Source of the DNA: an uncultured Muribaculaceae bacterium
GTDB lineage: Bacteria > Bacteroidota > Bacteroidia > Bacteroidales > Muribaculaceae
Length of the DNA: 8,815 nucleotides
Assembly: GCA_934590135.1 (NCBI GenBank)
Contig: CAKTOT010000095.1
Location: forward strand, 1-8,815
Direction: 5' to 3'
Of the stretch, positions 1 to 6,226 are shown piece after piece (positions within the stretch are counted from its first letter, which is position 1; the number at the start of each line of letters is the position of its first letter). Under the pieces are notes generated by a model. That model did not search any database and was not told where the DNA came from. It saw only the letters and a program-made list of their open reading frames with translations. The position numbers and the translations under genes are program-made.

Positions 1-1545
1 GCTTAGGTCATTATCCTCGGTAATCTTGAATGAATGAGGATGTCGCAAGAATTCCTCGCCGGCGGCCGTTATGGATAGCAGACCGAAATTTTCGATGTCG
101 CGCCAGATGTATCCCTCCATTACGGCTTGACGTATTACGGTCATATAGTAACGCGTATCATGCTCGCGATCAATACCGAATGCCTCCAGCTCCTGGTGAT
201 TGTAGCTCTTGACATCGGCTGTCACACGACCGCGCACAATATCAATGATGTGCTCGGGCTTGAACGGAGCGGCCACAGCCTGCATCACTTCGAGGACATT
301 GAGCAGGCTGTCACAGGCTTCCACCGGTGTCTTGGGATGCAGACAATTGTCACAATTGCCGCAATTGTCGCGATCGTATTCTTCGCCGAAATAGTGCAAC
401 AGTGTACGACGCCGGCACACGGAACTTTCGGCAAAAGCCGCCGTCTCGGCCAACAATTGCCGTCCTATTTCCTGTTCTGACAGGGGCTTGCCTTGGATAA
501 ACTTCTCCATCTTGCGCAAGTCCTTGGGCGAATAGAAGGTGATGCATCGACCTTCGAGTCCGTCGCGCCCGGCACGCCCGGTCTCTTGATAGTAGCCTTC
601 GAGCGACTTGGGCATATCGTAATGTATGACAAATCGGACATCCGGCTTGTCTATGCCCATGCCGAAGGCTATGGTCGCAACGATTATATCCACACGCTCC
701 TGCAAAAAGGCATCTTGATTGGCCGAACGCTTGGTCGCATCCATACCGGCATGGTATGGCAATGCTTTGATGTCATTGACGCATAGCAACTCAGCCAGTT
801 CTTCGACTCGTTTACGACTCAGACAGTAGATGATTCCGCTCTTGCTTGGGTTAGACTTAATATAGCGGATGATATCGGCATCGACATTACGAGTCTTGGG
901 GCGAATCTCATAATACAGGTTGGGGCGATTGAACGACGACTTGAAAAGCGCTGCATCGCTCATCCCGAGGTTCTTCTGTATGTCATGTTGTACCTTGGGT
1001 GTGGCCGTGGCCGTGAGCGCTATCACAGGACGCACGCCTATTTCATTGATGATAGGCCGTATACGACGATATTCGGGGCGGAAGTCGTGCCCCCATTCCG
1101 ATATGCAATGCGCTTCGTCTATGGCATAGAACGAGACGTTGACACTCTTGAGAAACTCGATATTTTCTTCTTTGGTGAGCGATTCGGGCGCCACGTACAA
1201 CAGTCGCGTACGGCCTGCAACAATGTCGTCTTTGACAGCTTCTATGGCTGCGCGACTCAGCGAGGAGTTAAGAAAATGGGCTATGGTATCATCGCCGCTA
1301 TATTGGCGCATGGCATCCACCTGATTCTTCATCAATGCGATCAAGGGCGAAATAACCACAGCCGTACCCGGGCACACTAAGGCCGGGAGCTGGTAGCACA
1401 ACGATTTGCCGCCGCCGGTAGGCATCAGCACAAAAGTGTCGCGCCCATCCAGAAGGCTCATAATGATGTCCTCCTGGCTACCTTTGAACTTGTCAAAGCC
1501 AAAGTACTCTTTCAGTACCTGCGTTAGCTGTTGTCGTGTAACCAT
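1..1545 (-). CDS. recQ: ATP-dependent DNA helicase RecQ (C-terminus beyond left edge)
   Basis: A 3'-5' superfamily 2 DNA helicase acting in recombination and fork repair. The frame is open from ATG at 1545 to the left edge: 515 residues, no stop. An in-frame TAA at 1558-1560 lies just upstream and the only other nearby ATG (1553) is out of frame, so the start is well fixed. Visible motifs: Walker A PTGGGKS (42-48), DEAHCISEWGHDFRPEY (143-159), TATAT (178-182), the motif V region VATIAFGMGIDKPDV (289-303), and motif VI QETGRAGRDG (320-329). The RecQ zinc-binding cysteines are C377, C395, C398 and C401, followed by the start of the winged-helix RQC region. Bacteroidota RecQ proteins are usually about 600-730 residues, so the rest of RQC and any HRDC domain are off the window. 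It lies 92 bases after clpX on the same strand, with no convincing promoter between, so it is probably co-transcribed with clpX. Confidence 0.96.
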   Translation of the reverse strand, partial: MVTRQQLTQVLKEYFGFDKFKGSQEDIIMSLLDGRDTFVLMPTGGGKSLCYQLPALVCPGTAVVISPLIALMKNQVDAMRQYSGDDTIAHFLNSSLSRAAIEAVKDDIVAGRTRLLYVAPESLTKEENIEFLKSVNVSFYAIDEAHCISEWGHDFRPEYRRIRPIINEIGVRPVIALTATATPKVQHDIQKNLGMSDAALFKSSFNRPNLYYEIRPKTRNVDADIIRYIKSNPSKSGIIYCLSRKRVEELAELLCVNDIKALPYHAGMDATKRSANQDAFLQERVDIIVATIAFGMGIDKPDVRFVIHYDMPKSLEGYYQETGRAGRDGLEGRCITFYSPKDLRKMEKFIQGKPLSEQEIGRQLLAETAAFAESSVCRRRTLLHYFGEEYDRDNCGNCDNCLHPKTPVEACDSLLNVLEVMQAVAAPFKPEHIIDIVRGRVTADVKSYNHQELEAFGIDREHDTRYYMTVIRQAVMEGYIWRDIENFGLLSITAAGEEFLRHPHSFKITEDNDLS

Positions 1546-1637
1546 TGCTGCATTGCGTTATGTGATGAATACCGGAATGTCTCGCAAATCGTGAACTCGG
1601 ATGGTTCTGTATTTATATTTACTTATATAGATTCTAT

Positions 1638-2918
1638 CTACGATTCGGAAGCGAGATATGCCTGCGCACGGTTGATGCGCTCAAGTGCATAATCGCGAGT
1701 GACGACAAAGGTCTTGACTCCTTTGCCGGGAGTTTCGAACATGGCATCGGTCATGACCGTTTCGACGATGGAACGCAGACCGCGAGCTCCAAGTTTATAC
1801 TCTATGGCCTTATCTACAATCAGGTCAAGGGTATCATCGTCAAAGGTCAGCTTGATGCCGTCCATCTCGAACAACTTGACATACTGACGAATAATTGCAT
1901 TCTTAGGTTCGGTGAGCACTCGGCGTAAGGCGTCACGATCCAATGGCTCGAGATGTGCCAGCACCGGTAGTCGTCCGATAATTTCGGGTATCAAACCGTA
2001 CGCTCGCAAGTCCTGAGGTGCGACATAGCGCAGATAGTCGTCTTTATCTATCTTGCGACGCACACCGTCGGTGGCATAGCCCACAACATGCGAATTAAGT
2101 CGGTGTGCAATCTTTTGTTCGATACCTTCAAAGGCGCCGCCGCATATAAAGAGGATGTTCTTGGTGTCTACCGGAATCATCTTTTGCTCCGGGTGTTTAC
2201 GGCCTCCTTGGGGGGGGACATTTACTATTGAGCCCTCAAGCAACTTGAGCAAGCCCTGCTGAACGCCCTCACCGCTAACATCGCGCGTAATTGAAGGATT
2301 GTCGCCCTTGCGCGCAATTTTGTCAATTTCGTCTATGAATACAATGCCGCGCTCGGCCGAAGCCACGTCATAGTCCGCCGCCTGCAACAGTCGTGTGAGC
2401 AAGCTCTCAATATCCTCACCTACATATCCGGCCTGAGTAAGGACAGTGGCATCGACTATGGTGAAAGGCACATCGAGCATACGCGCGATAGTGCGAGCTA
2501 TCAACGTCTTACCCGTGCCCGTGGGGCCTACCATAACGATATTACTCTTTTCGATGTCTACATCATCGGCATCCTTGGGCTGAGACAGACGCTTGTAATG
2601 GTTGTATACGGCCACAGACAGCACCTTCTTGGCATCGTCCTGACCTATAATATATTGGTCAAGGAAAGCCTTGATAGCGGCAGGTTTGGGCACTGCGTCC
2701 ATATTAATGGCCTCGGCATTGGTCACGCCTTTGCCGTCATGGCTGATCGAATTGCGATACTCTTGCAGCATCCCGTGGATGCTGTCAACGCACTCGGCAC
2801 ATATATATGCACTCTGATCTGCGGACGGGATAATCACCTCGCTCATGTCCGAGGGTCGTCCGCAAAACGAGCACACTATCGTCTTCTTTTTCTTACTATT
2901 GTTATTATTGGCTGGCAT
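1638..2918 (-). CDS. clpX: ClpX, ATP-dependent unfoldase subunit of ClpXP
   Basis: AAA+ unfoldase that recognises tagged proteins and feeds them to ClpP in the cytoplasm. The 426-residue length is normal. An N-terminal Asn/Lys-rich stretch precedes the C4 zinc-binding domain (C16, C19, C40, C43). The AAA+ core has Walker A GPTGTGKT (131-138), pore-1 loop GYVGE (164-168), Walker B VFIDEIDK (193-200), the RKH loop (240-242), sensor 1 around NILFICGG (254-261) and sensor 2 GARGLR (377-382, R379). The ClpP-docking loop, IGF in E. coli, appears to be VGY here (279-281). Start at ATG 2918 is supported by the zinc domain directly after it. The stop is TAG. It follows clpP on the same strand after a 162-base gap. 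A run of eight C (sense strand) falls at codons 234-237. Confidence 0.98.
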   Translation of the reverse strand: MPANNNNSKKKKTIVCSFCGRPSDMSEVIIPSADQSAYICAECVDSIHGMLQEYRNSISHDGKGVTNAEAINMDAVPKPAAIKAFLDQYIIGQDDAKKVLSVAVYNHYKRLSQPKDADDVDIEKSNIVMVGPTGTGKTLIARTIARMLDVPFTIVDATVLTQAGYVGEDIESLLTRLLQAADYDVASAERGIVFIDEIDKIARKGDNPSITRDVSGEGVQQGLLKLLEGSIVNVPPQGGRKHPEQKMIPVDTKNILFICGGAFEGIEQKIAHRLNSHVVGYATDGVRRKIDKDDYLRYVAPQDLRAYGLIPEIIGRLPVLAHLEPLDRDALRRVLTEPKNAIIRQYVKLFEMDGIKLTFDDDTLDLIVDKAIEYKLGARGLRSIVETVMTDAMFETPGKGVKTFVVTRDYALERINRAQAYLASES

Positions 2919-3080
2919 TTGTCGTGTTTGATTGATTGTCGAGCCTTATTCAAAGGCCCGTAGAAGGATGTGAATACCGCGAAACTTGTCGCCGTAAGAT
3001 CTGCGACCATTGGCCACGACTACGACCTTGCCTAAATAGCACTTATGGCCGGATGTCGCGCCGAGGTCGTGAAAAGCGCA
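2919..3080. other. clpP-clpX intergenic gap
   Basis: 162 bases between the clpP stop and the clpX start, unusually long for two genes of one complex. A small inverted repeat, GCCTT/AAGGC, is centred near 2950. I see no consensus TANNTTTG element on the minus strand. A 44-codon minus frame (2876-3010) runs into clpX out of frame and has no recognisable product. Confidence 0.4.
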
Positions 3081-3797
3081 TTACTTCTTCTGGCGCACCA
3101 GCACGCGGTCAATCATACCATAGGCATTGGCCTCCTCGGCTGTCATCCAGTAGTCGCGATCACTATCGGCCTCCACTTTCTCGTAAGGCTGACCCGAATG
3201 TTCGGAAATGATATTATACAGCTCCTTCTTGAGCTTCTGGATTTCGCGCGCCGTAATCTCGATATCCGAAGCCTGGCCCTGAGCGCCACCCATAGGCTGA
3301 TGAATCATCACTCGCGAGTGACGCAGCGCAAAGCGCTTGCCCTTGGCTCCGGCCACGAGCAGCACGGCAGCCATAGATGCCGCCATACCGGTGCATATCG
3401 TAGAAACATCGCTCGAAATATACTGCATAGTGTCATAGATGCCAAGACCGGCATACACACTACCGCCGGGCGAGTTGATATAGATGCTCACATCCTTACC
3501 GGGGTCGGAGCTGTCGAGGTACAACAACTGGGCCTGTATCACATTGGCGGTATAATCGTCCACCTGCGAGCCCAGGAAGATGATACGGTCCATCATCAAG
3601 CGCGAGAAAACATCCATTTGCGCCACGTTCAGTTGACGCTCCTCGATGATTGTCGGCGATATATATCCGGCAGCAGCGGTAATGGCCGCATTGGATGCCT
3701 GCGACGTATACTGATCCAGGGCAAGGCCGTTCATACCAAGATGATGCACGGCATAATTACGGAAATCATTGTTATTCATATCGTTGTAAGTTTTCAT
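3081..3797 (-). CDS. clpP: ClpP, ATP-dependent Clp protease proteolytic subunit
   Basis: Serine peptidase of family S14 that forms the tetradecameric chamber of ClpXP. The catalytic triad is visible: Ser141 in GMAASMA, His166 in MIHQPMGG and Asp215 in DSDRD, with spacings of 25 and 49 residues as in E. coli ClpP. INSPGGSVYAG (107-117) is the oxyanion and substrate-binding region. At 238 residues it is longer than E. coli ClpP because of the N-terminal leader and a small Ala/Thr-rich insertion near residues 33-43. The start is ambiguous: ATG 3797 gives 238 residues, while ATG 3779 (Met7) gives MNNNDFRNY, closer to known Bacteroides starts such as MDDFRKY. First gene of the minus-strand clpP-clpX-recQ block, with a promoter candidate and a folded leader upstream. 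Confidence 0.97.
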   Translation of the reverse strand: MKTYNDMNNNDFRNYAVHHLGMNGLALDQYTSQASNAAITAAAGYISPTIIEERQLNVAQMDVFSRLMMDRIIFLGSQVDDYTANVIQAQLLYLDSSDPGKDVSIYINSPGGSVYAGLGIYDTMQYISSDVSTICTGMAASMAAVLLVAGAKGKRFALRHSRVMIHQPMGGAQGQASDIEITAREIQKLKKELYNIISEHSGQPYEKVEADSDRDYWMTAEEANAYGMIDRVLVRQKK

Positions 3798-3812
3798 TAA
3801 TTCGAACTAAAG

Positions 3813-3851
3813 CCTCGGACGCGATATTGCGACCGGAGGTACAGACCGAGG
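3813..3851 (-). promoter_or_regulatory. stem-loop in the clpP leader
   Basis: The arms CCTCGG (3813-3818) and CCGAGG (3846-3851) are exact reverse complements. They enclose a near-perfect 12-bp palindrome, CGCGATATTGCG (3820-3831). The structure ends about 15 bases before the clpP ATG, inside the leader expected from the promoter proposed at 3877-3908. There is no U-tract, so it is not a factor-independent terminator. A role in mRNA stability or as an operator is inference. Confidence 0.4.
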
Positions 3852-3876
3852 ACACACACTTCCTCGTTCCATATTA

Positions 3877-3908
3877 CGAAATTAAGCATTATTTTTCATT
3901 CCGCCAAA
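3877..3908 (-). promoter_or_regulatory. candidate clpP promoter (Bacteroidota type)
   Basis: Read on the minus strand: TTTG (3908-3905), a 20-base spacer, then TAATTTCG (3884-3877). This fits the Bacteroidota primary sigma consensus of -33 TTTG and -7 TANNTTTG with one mismatch in the -7 element. It would give a leader of roughly 70 bases before the clpP ATG at 3797. A poorer alternative in the same stretch (TTTG 3932-3929, AATATTTG 3912-3905, spacer 16) fits less well. Confidence 0.5.
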
Positions 3909-3973
3909 TATTTCATCCATCACCGCCGCAAAAAAACCAGCATGCATCGTCTATACATCAACTCACGCTCTCC

Positions 3974-4018
3974 ATTACTCCCATCGCCCCCATTACCTTC
4001 ATTGCTCCTATTATTATT
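3974..4018. repeat. degenerate 9-bp tandem repeat in the clpP/acetyltransferase gap
   Basis: Five consecutive 9-base units can be read on the plus strand: ATTACTCCC, ATCGCCCCC, ATTACCTTC, ATTGCTCCT and ATTATTATT. The first four fit roughly ATTRCYCCY; the fifth is weaker. The stretch is pyrimidine-rich on the plus strand. It is open in several frames on both strands, but none has a credible start or protein family, so it is treated as non-coding. It lies between the clpP promoter and the acetyltransferase promoter. Confidence 0.55.
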
Positions 4019-4057
4019 GTTCCAGTCGCCCCAATCGCTTTCACTGATGAGGCACAC

Positions 4058-4088
4058 TTGCCAATCTCGTATATTATCCGTACTTTTG
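4058..4088 (+). promoter_or_regulatory. promoter of the acetyltransferase gene
   Basis: A CTTG -33 element (4058-4061), 19-base spacer and TACTTTTG -7 element (4081-4088) match the Bacteroidota TTTG/TANNTTTG consensus, the -7 exactly. Transcription would begin a few bases after 4090, leaving only a short leader before ATG 4113. This argues against the more upstream ATG at 3942 as the start. Confidence 0.65.
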
Positions 4089-4112
4089 CGAACAAATCCG
4101 TCACACAAAACC

Positions 4113-4754
4113 ATGTCCGAAGCAACATATCCCATTAAAACTTTTGCAGAACTGCGGATGTATATTGCCGCAGACATGTTCCGCTACATGACATCTACAA
4201 GCGCCAAGGCACTCCTTCGCGCATGGTACATTGCCGGATTCAGGTATACATTCTTTATGCGCTGCTGCCGCTACTTAAGCCACAGGCGATGGCATCGGCC
4301 GATATTTTGGATATGCCGCATAGCCCTACGACACTATTCGGTCAAATACGGGTTTCAAATTCCATGGCAGACAGACATCGGTCCGGGACTTATGATTGGG
4401 CACTACGGCTCGATTATCATAAACCCTAACAGTCGTATAGGCGTCAACTGCAACCTTTCGGTCGGAGTTCTTATGGGACTGACTCATGACATTGAGCACC
4501 ACGTGTTTTACTATCCGACGCTCGGACATCGCGTCAGCCTTGCCAACGGCGTAAAAGTCATCGGCAACGTCCACATAGCGGACGGAGCTGTCGTGGGAGT
4601 CGGAGCAGTCGTCACTGCCGACCTCGACAAAGACGCCGTAGCCGTTGGCATCCCCGCCCGCGTGATTTCCCACTCCGGCAGCGCCGCCTACGTCGGCTCC
4701 TTCCTCCCCGCCACCATTACTCTGATGGAAGAAGCCGCAAAGACATCGGATTAA
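4113..4754 (+). CDS. left-handed beta-helix O-acetyltransferase, serine acetyltransferase-like
   Basis: Acetyl-CoA-dependent acetyltransferase of the hexapeptide-repeat (LbH) class, 213 residues. An alpha-helical N-terminal part (1-80) contains the family-like YIAADMFRY (17-25). Imperfect hexapeptide repeats follow (about 86-185), with GLMIGHYGSIIINPNSRIG (92-110) carrying the probable catalytic His97, then VIGNVHIADGAVVGVGAVV (149-167) and the end-of-helix VGIPARV (178-184). ATG 4113 was chosen because the family N-terminus begins there and a consensus promoter ends 25 bases upstream. The in-frame extension to ATG 3942 would add 57 Pro/Leu/Ser-rich residues translated from the tandem repeat. 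Proteins of this size next to polysaccharide genes usually acetylate a sugar or an exported glycan. A role as the cysteine-pathway CysE is possible but less likely, because it is shorter than typical CysE. Its base composition is like the clp genes rather than the AT-richer genes on its right. Confidence 0.85.
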   Translation: MSEATYPIKTFAELRMYIAADMFRYMTSTSAKALLRAWYIAGFRYTFFMRCCRYLSHRRWHRPIFWICRIALRHYSVKYGFQIPWQTDIGPGLMIGHYGSIIINPNSRIGVNCNLSVGVLMGLTHDIEHHVFYYPTLGHRVSLANGVKVIGNVHIADGAVVGVGAVVTADLDKDAVAVGIPARVISHSGSAAYVGSFLPATITLMEEAAKTSD

Positions 4755-4806
4755 GTCGACTCCACTTCATTTGAAGCCGGTAAAGGCCGCTACGACTTGC
4801 GTATGA

Positions 4807-5016
4807 TTAGCGCTCGGCTATATCTCCGTACATCTTCATAATCGAATCGCACCACGCATCCAGCGTGTATTTAGCCCGATTCCTTGCCGCCGTAACCGCC
4901 GTATCATAGGCCAACTTCTCCCTATTCATTGACATAAAAGCTTCTATCTTATCCGCCAGATCACTCGCATCAAGGCTCTTGAAAAGCATCACGGACGGAT
5001 TTCCGGCATTCCACAT
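4807..5016 (-). pseudogene. C-terminal remnant of a glycosyltransferase (probable GT4 type)
   Basis: An open stretch of 69 residues from ATG 5016 to TAA 4807-4809. Its content, SVMLFKSLDASDLADKIEAF (8-27) then a helical tail ending DSIMKMYGD, resembles the last 60 or so residues of group 1 glycosyltransferases, where a short strand is followed by DLA-type helices and a final helix ending in Y. The nucleotide-sugar-binding fold that should precede it is absent. It starts 6 bases after the stop of the pyruvyl transferase gene and is in the same reading frame, which suggests that the 5' part of a downstream gene was deleted up to that stop. It may still be translated as a small protein, but without the catalytic region it could not act as a glycosyltransferase. 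The family assignment rests on pattern alone. Confidence 0.55.
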
Positions 5017-5022
5017 TATCGA

Positions 5023-6087
5023 TTAAATAATACACGTCTCAATCGCATTATATAGAAAGTCTATAGACTTTGTTCGCTCACGCCTTAGAATAGCATCTAC
5101 ACTATCCCAATCTATTGGTGCAAGTGAATCTACTTCAGTGGCATCTGCTACTATCCGGTCTTTTAACTCAAATAGTTCAAGAAGCCACTGCAACCTCGTG
5201 TTTCCTCGTCCGGAATTACGTAAAACGACAAATGGTCGATGATTTAATATAGCGAAAACTGTGCCATGAAAGCTATCACAAACCACCATATTTGCATTTG
5301 CTATACCGACAAGCCATTCTTCAATCGATAAACGATTTTTTCGTTTTTGCCCTCCGGAATTGTATTCGCTTGAATACTCAGATAGCCCCATTCTTTTAGT
5401 CAAATAGTTGACAATACGACCCTTACCTCCATCCCAATCCAAAATATACGTAAAAAGATACGGCTTATCAACCTCTATACCACTTATAGATGGGTAATCC
5501 GATGCATCCAAAAGCATTGTAGGGTCCAATACTACTTTGACATCATTGCGTCCCAAGTACTTTCTACATAGCTCAACCGCACTTGCTTCACGAACGCTTA
5601 CTGCAATAAAGTTCTTTAATAATTCGGCACATCGAATGGTCTGTTCGTCCGTAAAATCCCAATAGTCAACGCCGATTGACGCAGCATATGCTATGCGCGG
5701 TAAATCGCCGGCAAAAGACAAGAAAGACCAATCAAGACGAGGGTTGTACGCTTGACGCCATACTTGATCACTACCTGCCAAAATCGCATCAAAATGATTG
5801 ATTCTCAGACAACGCCTTAGCTGCCTGTCGGTTGACACCAACGATGTTGTATTAATCTGAGCATTTACAAATCGTTCTATATCAGGTCTACGCCCCGAAT
5901 ACTGGCTCTTTCTAAATAAGTTCTTTACGCCCAAGCGAAGACGCCCTAACAACGGAGGCCGCCATGTTTCATAATCAATGGTCACCGGATAATGTCCCAT
6001 ACGACGTAAGACACGCTGCATCGCCATATTCTGAAGTATGCCGCCGTAATTATCTTTTAACGGCTGCGTAAAAACACCAATTATCAT
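5023..6087 (-). CDS. polysaccharide pyruvyl transferase family protein
   Basis: A 354-residue protein of the polysaccharide pyruvyl transferase family (PF04230; CsaB/WcaK-like). Members add a pyruvate ketal from phosphoenolpyruvate to a sugar of a surface glycan. Visible motifs, numbered from ATG 6087: GVFTQPLKDNYGGILQN (4-20), AGSDQVWR (104-111), SVREASA (164-170), VLDPTMLL (186-193) and DSFHGTVFAI (271-280) with the conserved SFHG His274. The length is close to the family norm, so it looks intact. The start is ATG 6087: the frame extends to a TTG at 6108, but the added seven residues are not family-like. A consensus -7 element lies 55 bases upstream, in the gap shared with the divergent flippase gene. 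The region is AT-richer than the clp block, as is common in transferred polysaccharide loci. The acceptor sugar cannot be read from the sequence. Confidence 0.9.
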   Translation of the reverse strand: MIIGVFTQPLKDNYGGILQNMAMQRVLRRMGHYPVTIDYETWRPPLLGRLRLGVKNLFRKSQYSGRRPDIERFVNAQINTTSLVSTDRQLRRCLRINHFDAILAGSDQVWRQAYNPRLDWSFLSFAGDLPRIAYAASIGVDYWDFTDEQTIRCAELLKNFIAVSVREASAVELCRKYLGRNDVKVVLDPTMLLDASDYPSISGIEVDKPYLFTYILDWDGGKGRIVNYLTKRMGLSEYSSEYNSGGQKRKNRLSIEEWLVGIANANMVVCDSFHGTVFAILNHRPFVVLRNSGRGNTRLQWLLELFELKDRIVADATEVDSLAPIDWDSVDAILRRERTKSIDFLYNAIETCII

Positions 6088-6141
6088 AAAATATATATGC
6101 TCGATCAAACATTAAACATCAAAATCAAACCGATATTGCCC

Positions 6142-6180
6142 ACAAAATTACGCAAAAAGAAAGATATTTCGTAACTTTGT
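6142..6180. promoter_or_regulatory. dyad-symmetric divergent promoter region
   Basis: Two opposed Bacteroidota -7 elements face each other: plus TAACTTTG (6172-6179) toward the flippase and minus TAATTTTG (6150-6143) toward the pyruvyl transferase. Both fit TANNTTTG exactly. Bases 6142-6155 pair with 6167-6180 at 12 of 14 positions around a centre at 6161. At a 20-base spacing the -33 element of each promoter is TTAC, and each overlaps the edge of the opposite -7 element. The -33 elements are poor matches to TTTG. Expected leaders are about 40-50 bases on both sides. The two promoters overlap, so two polymerases could not bind together. Confidence 0.6.
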
Positions 6181-6226
6181 CTAATACTTTGGGCATTTTT
6201 CTTTTCCAAAACACCCAGCTAATTAT

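Noticed and set aside
342..372. Three CAATTG palindromes at about 9-base spacing
   Set aside because: They are the codons Asn-Cys repeated in the RecQ zinc-binding cluster (C395, C398, C401), so protein constraint explains them.
1628..1640. Hairpin TAGAT/ATCTA at the clpX stop
   Set aside because: Only five AT-rich pairs and no following T-run, so not a supportable terminator.
2876..3010. 44-codon minus-strand frame starting in the clpP-clpX gap
   Set aside because: It overlaps clpX out of frame, has no recognisable product, and no ribosome-binding or promoter signal.
3045..3800. 251-residue plus-strand frame opposite the whole of clpP
   Set aside because: It mirrors clpP codon structure, has no recognisable domain and no promoter; ClpP on the other strand has a complete catalytic triad.
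3942..4112. In-frame upstream extension of the acetyltransferase with Pro/Leu-rich residues
   Set aside because: It is translated from the tandem repeat, and the consensus promoter at 4058-4088 lies inside it, so an mRNA from that promoter would not include the ATG at 3942.
3920..4177. 85-residue minus-strand frame rich in Asn and Gly
   Set aside because: Its composition comes from the complement of the 9-bp repeat, and its start lies inside the acetyltransferase gene.
4753..4798. Possible terminator between the convergent acetyltransferase and remnant ORF
   Set aside because: The arms AAGTCG/CGACTT are 6 bases long with a 34-base loop and no T-tract on either strand; the inner CTTCA/TGAAG is too tight to be convincing.
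6088..6108. Extension of the pyruvyl transferase to a TTG codon at 6108
   Set aside because: The family N-terminus (IIGVFTQPL) begins right at ATG 6087, and the added residues are not family-like.
6142..6180. Invertible capsule promoter of the Bacteroides fragilis kind
   Set aside because: The inverted-repeat arms are only 11 bases apart and contain the -7 elements themselves; known invertible promoters have a whole promoter between the repeats, and no recombinase gene is in the window.
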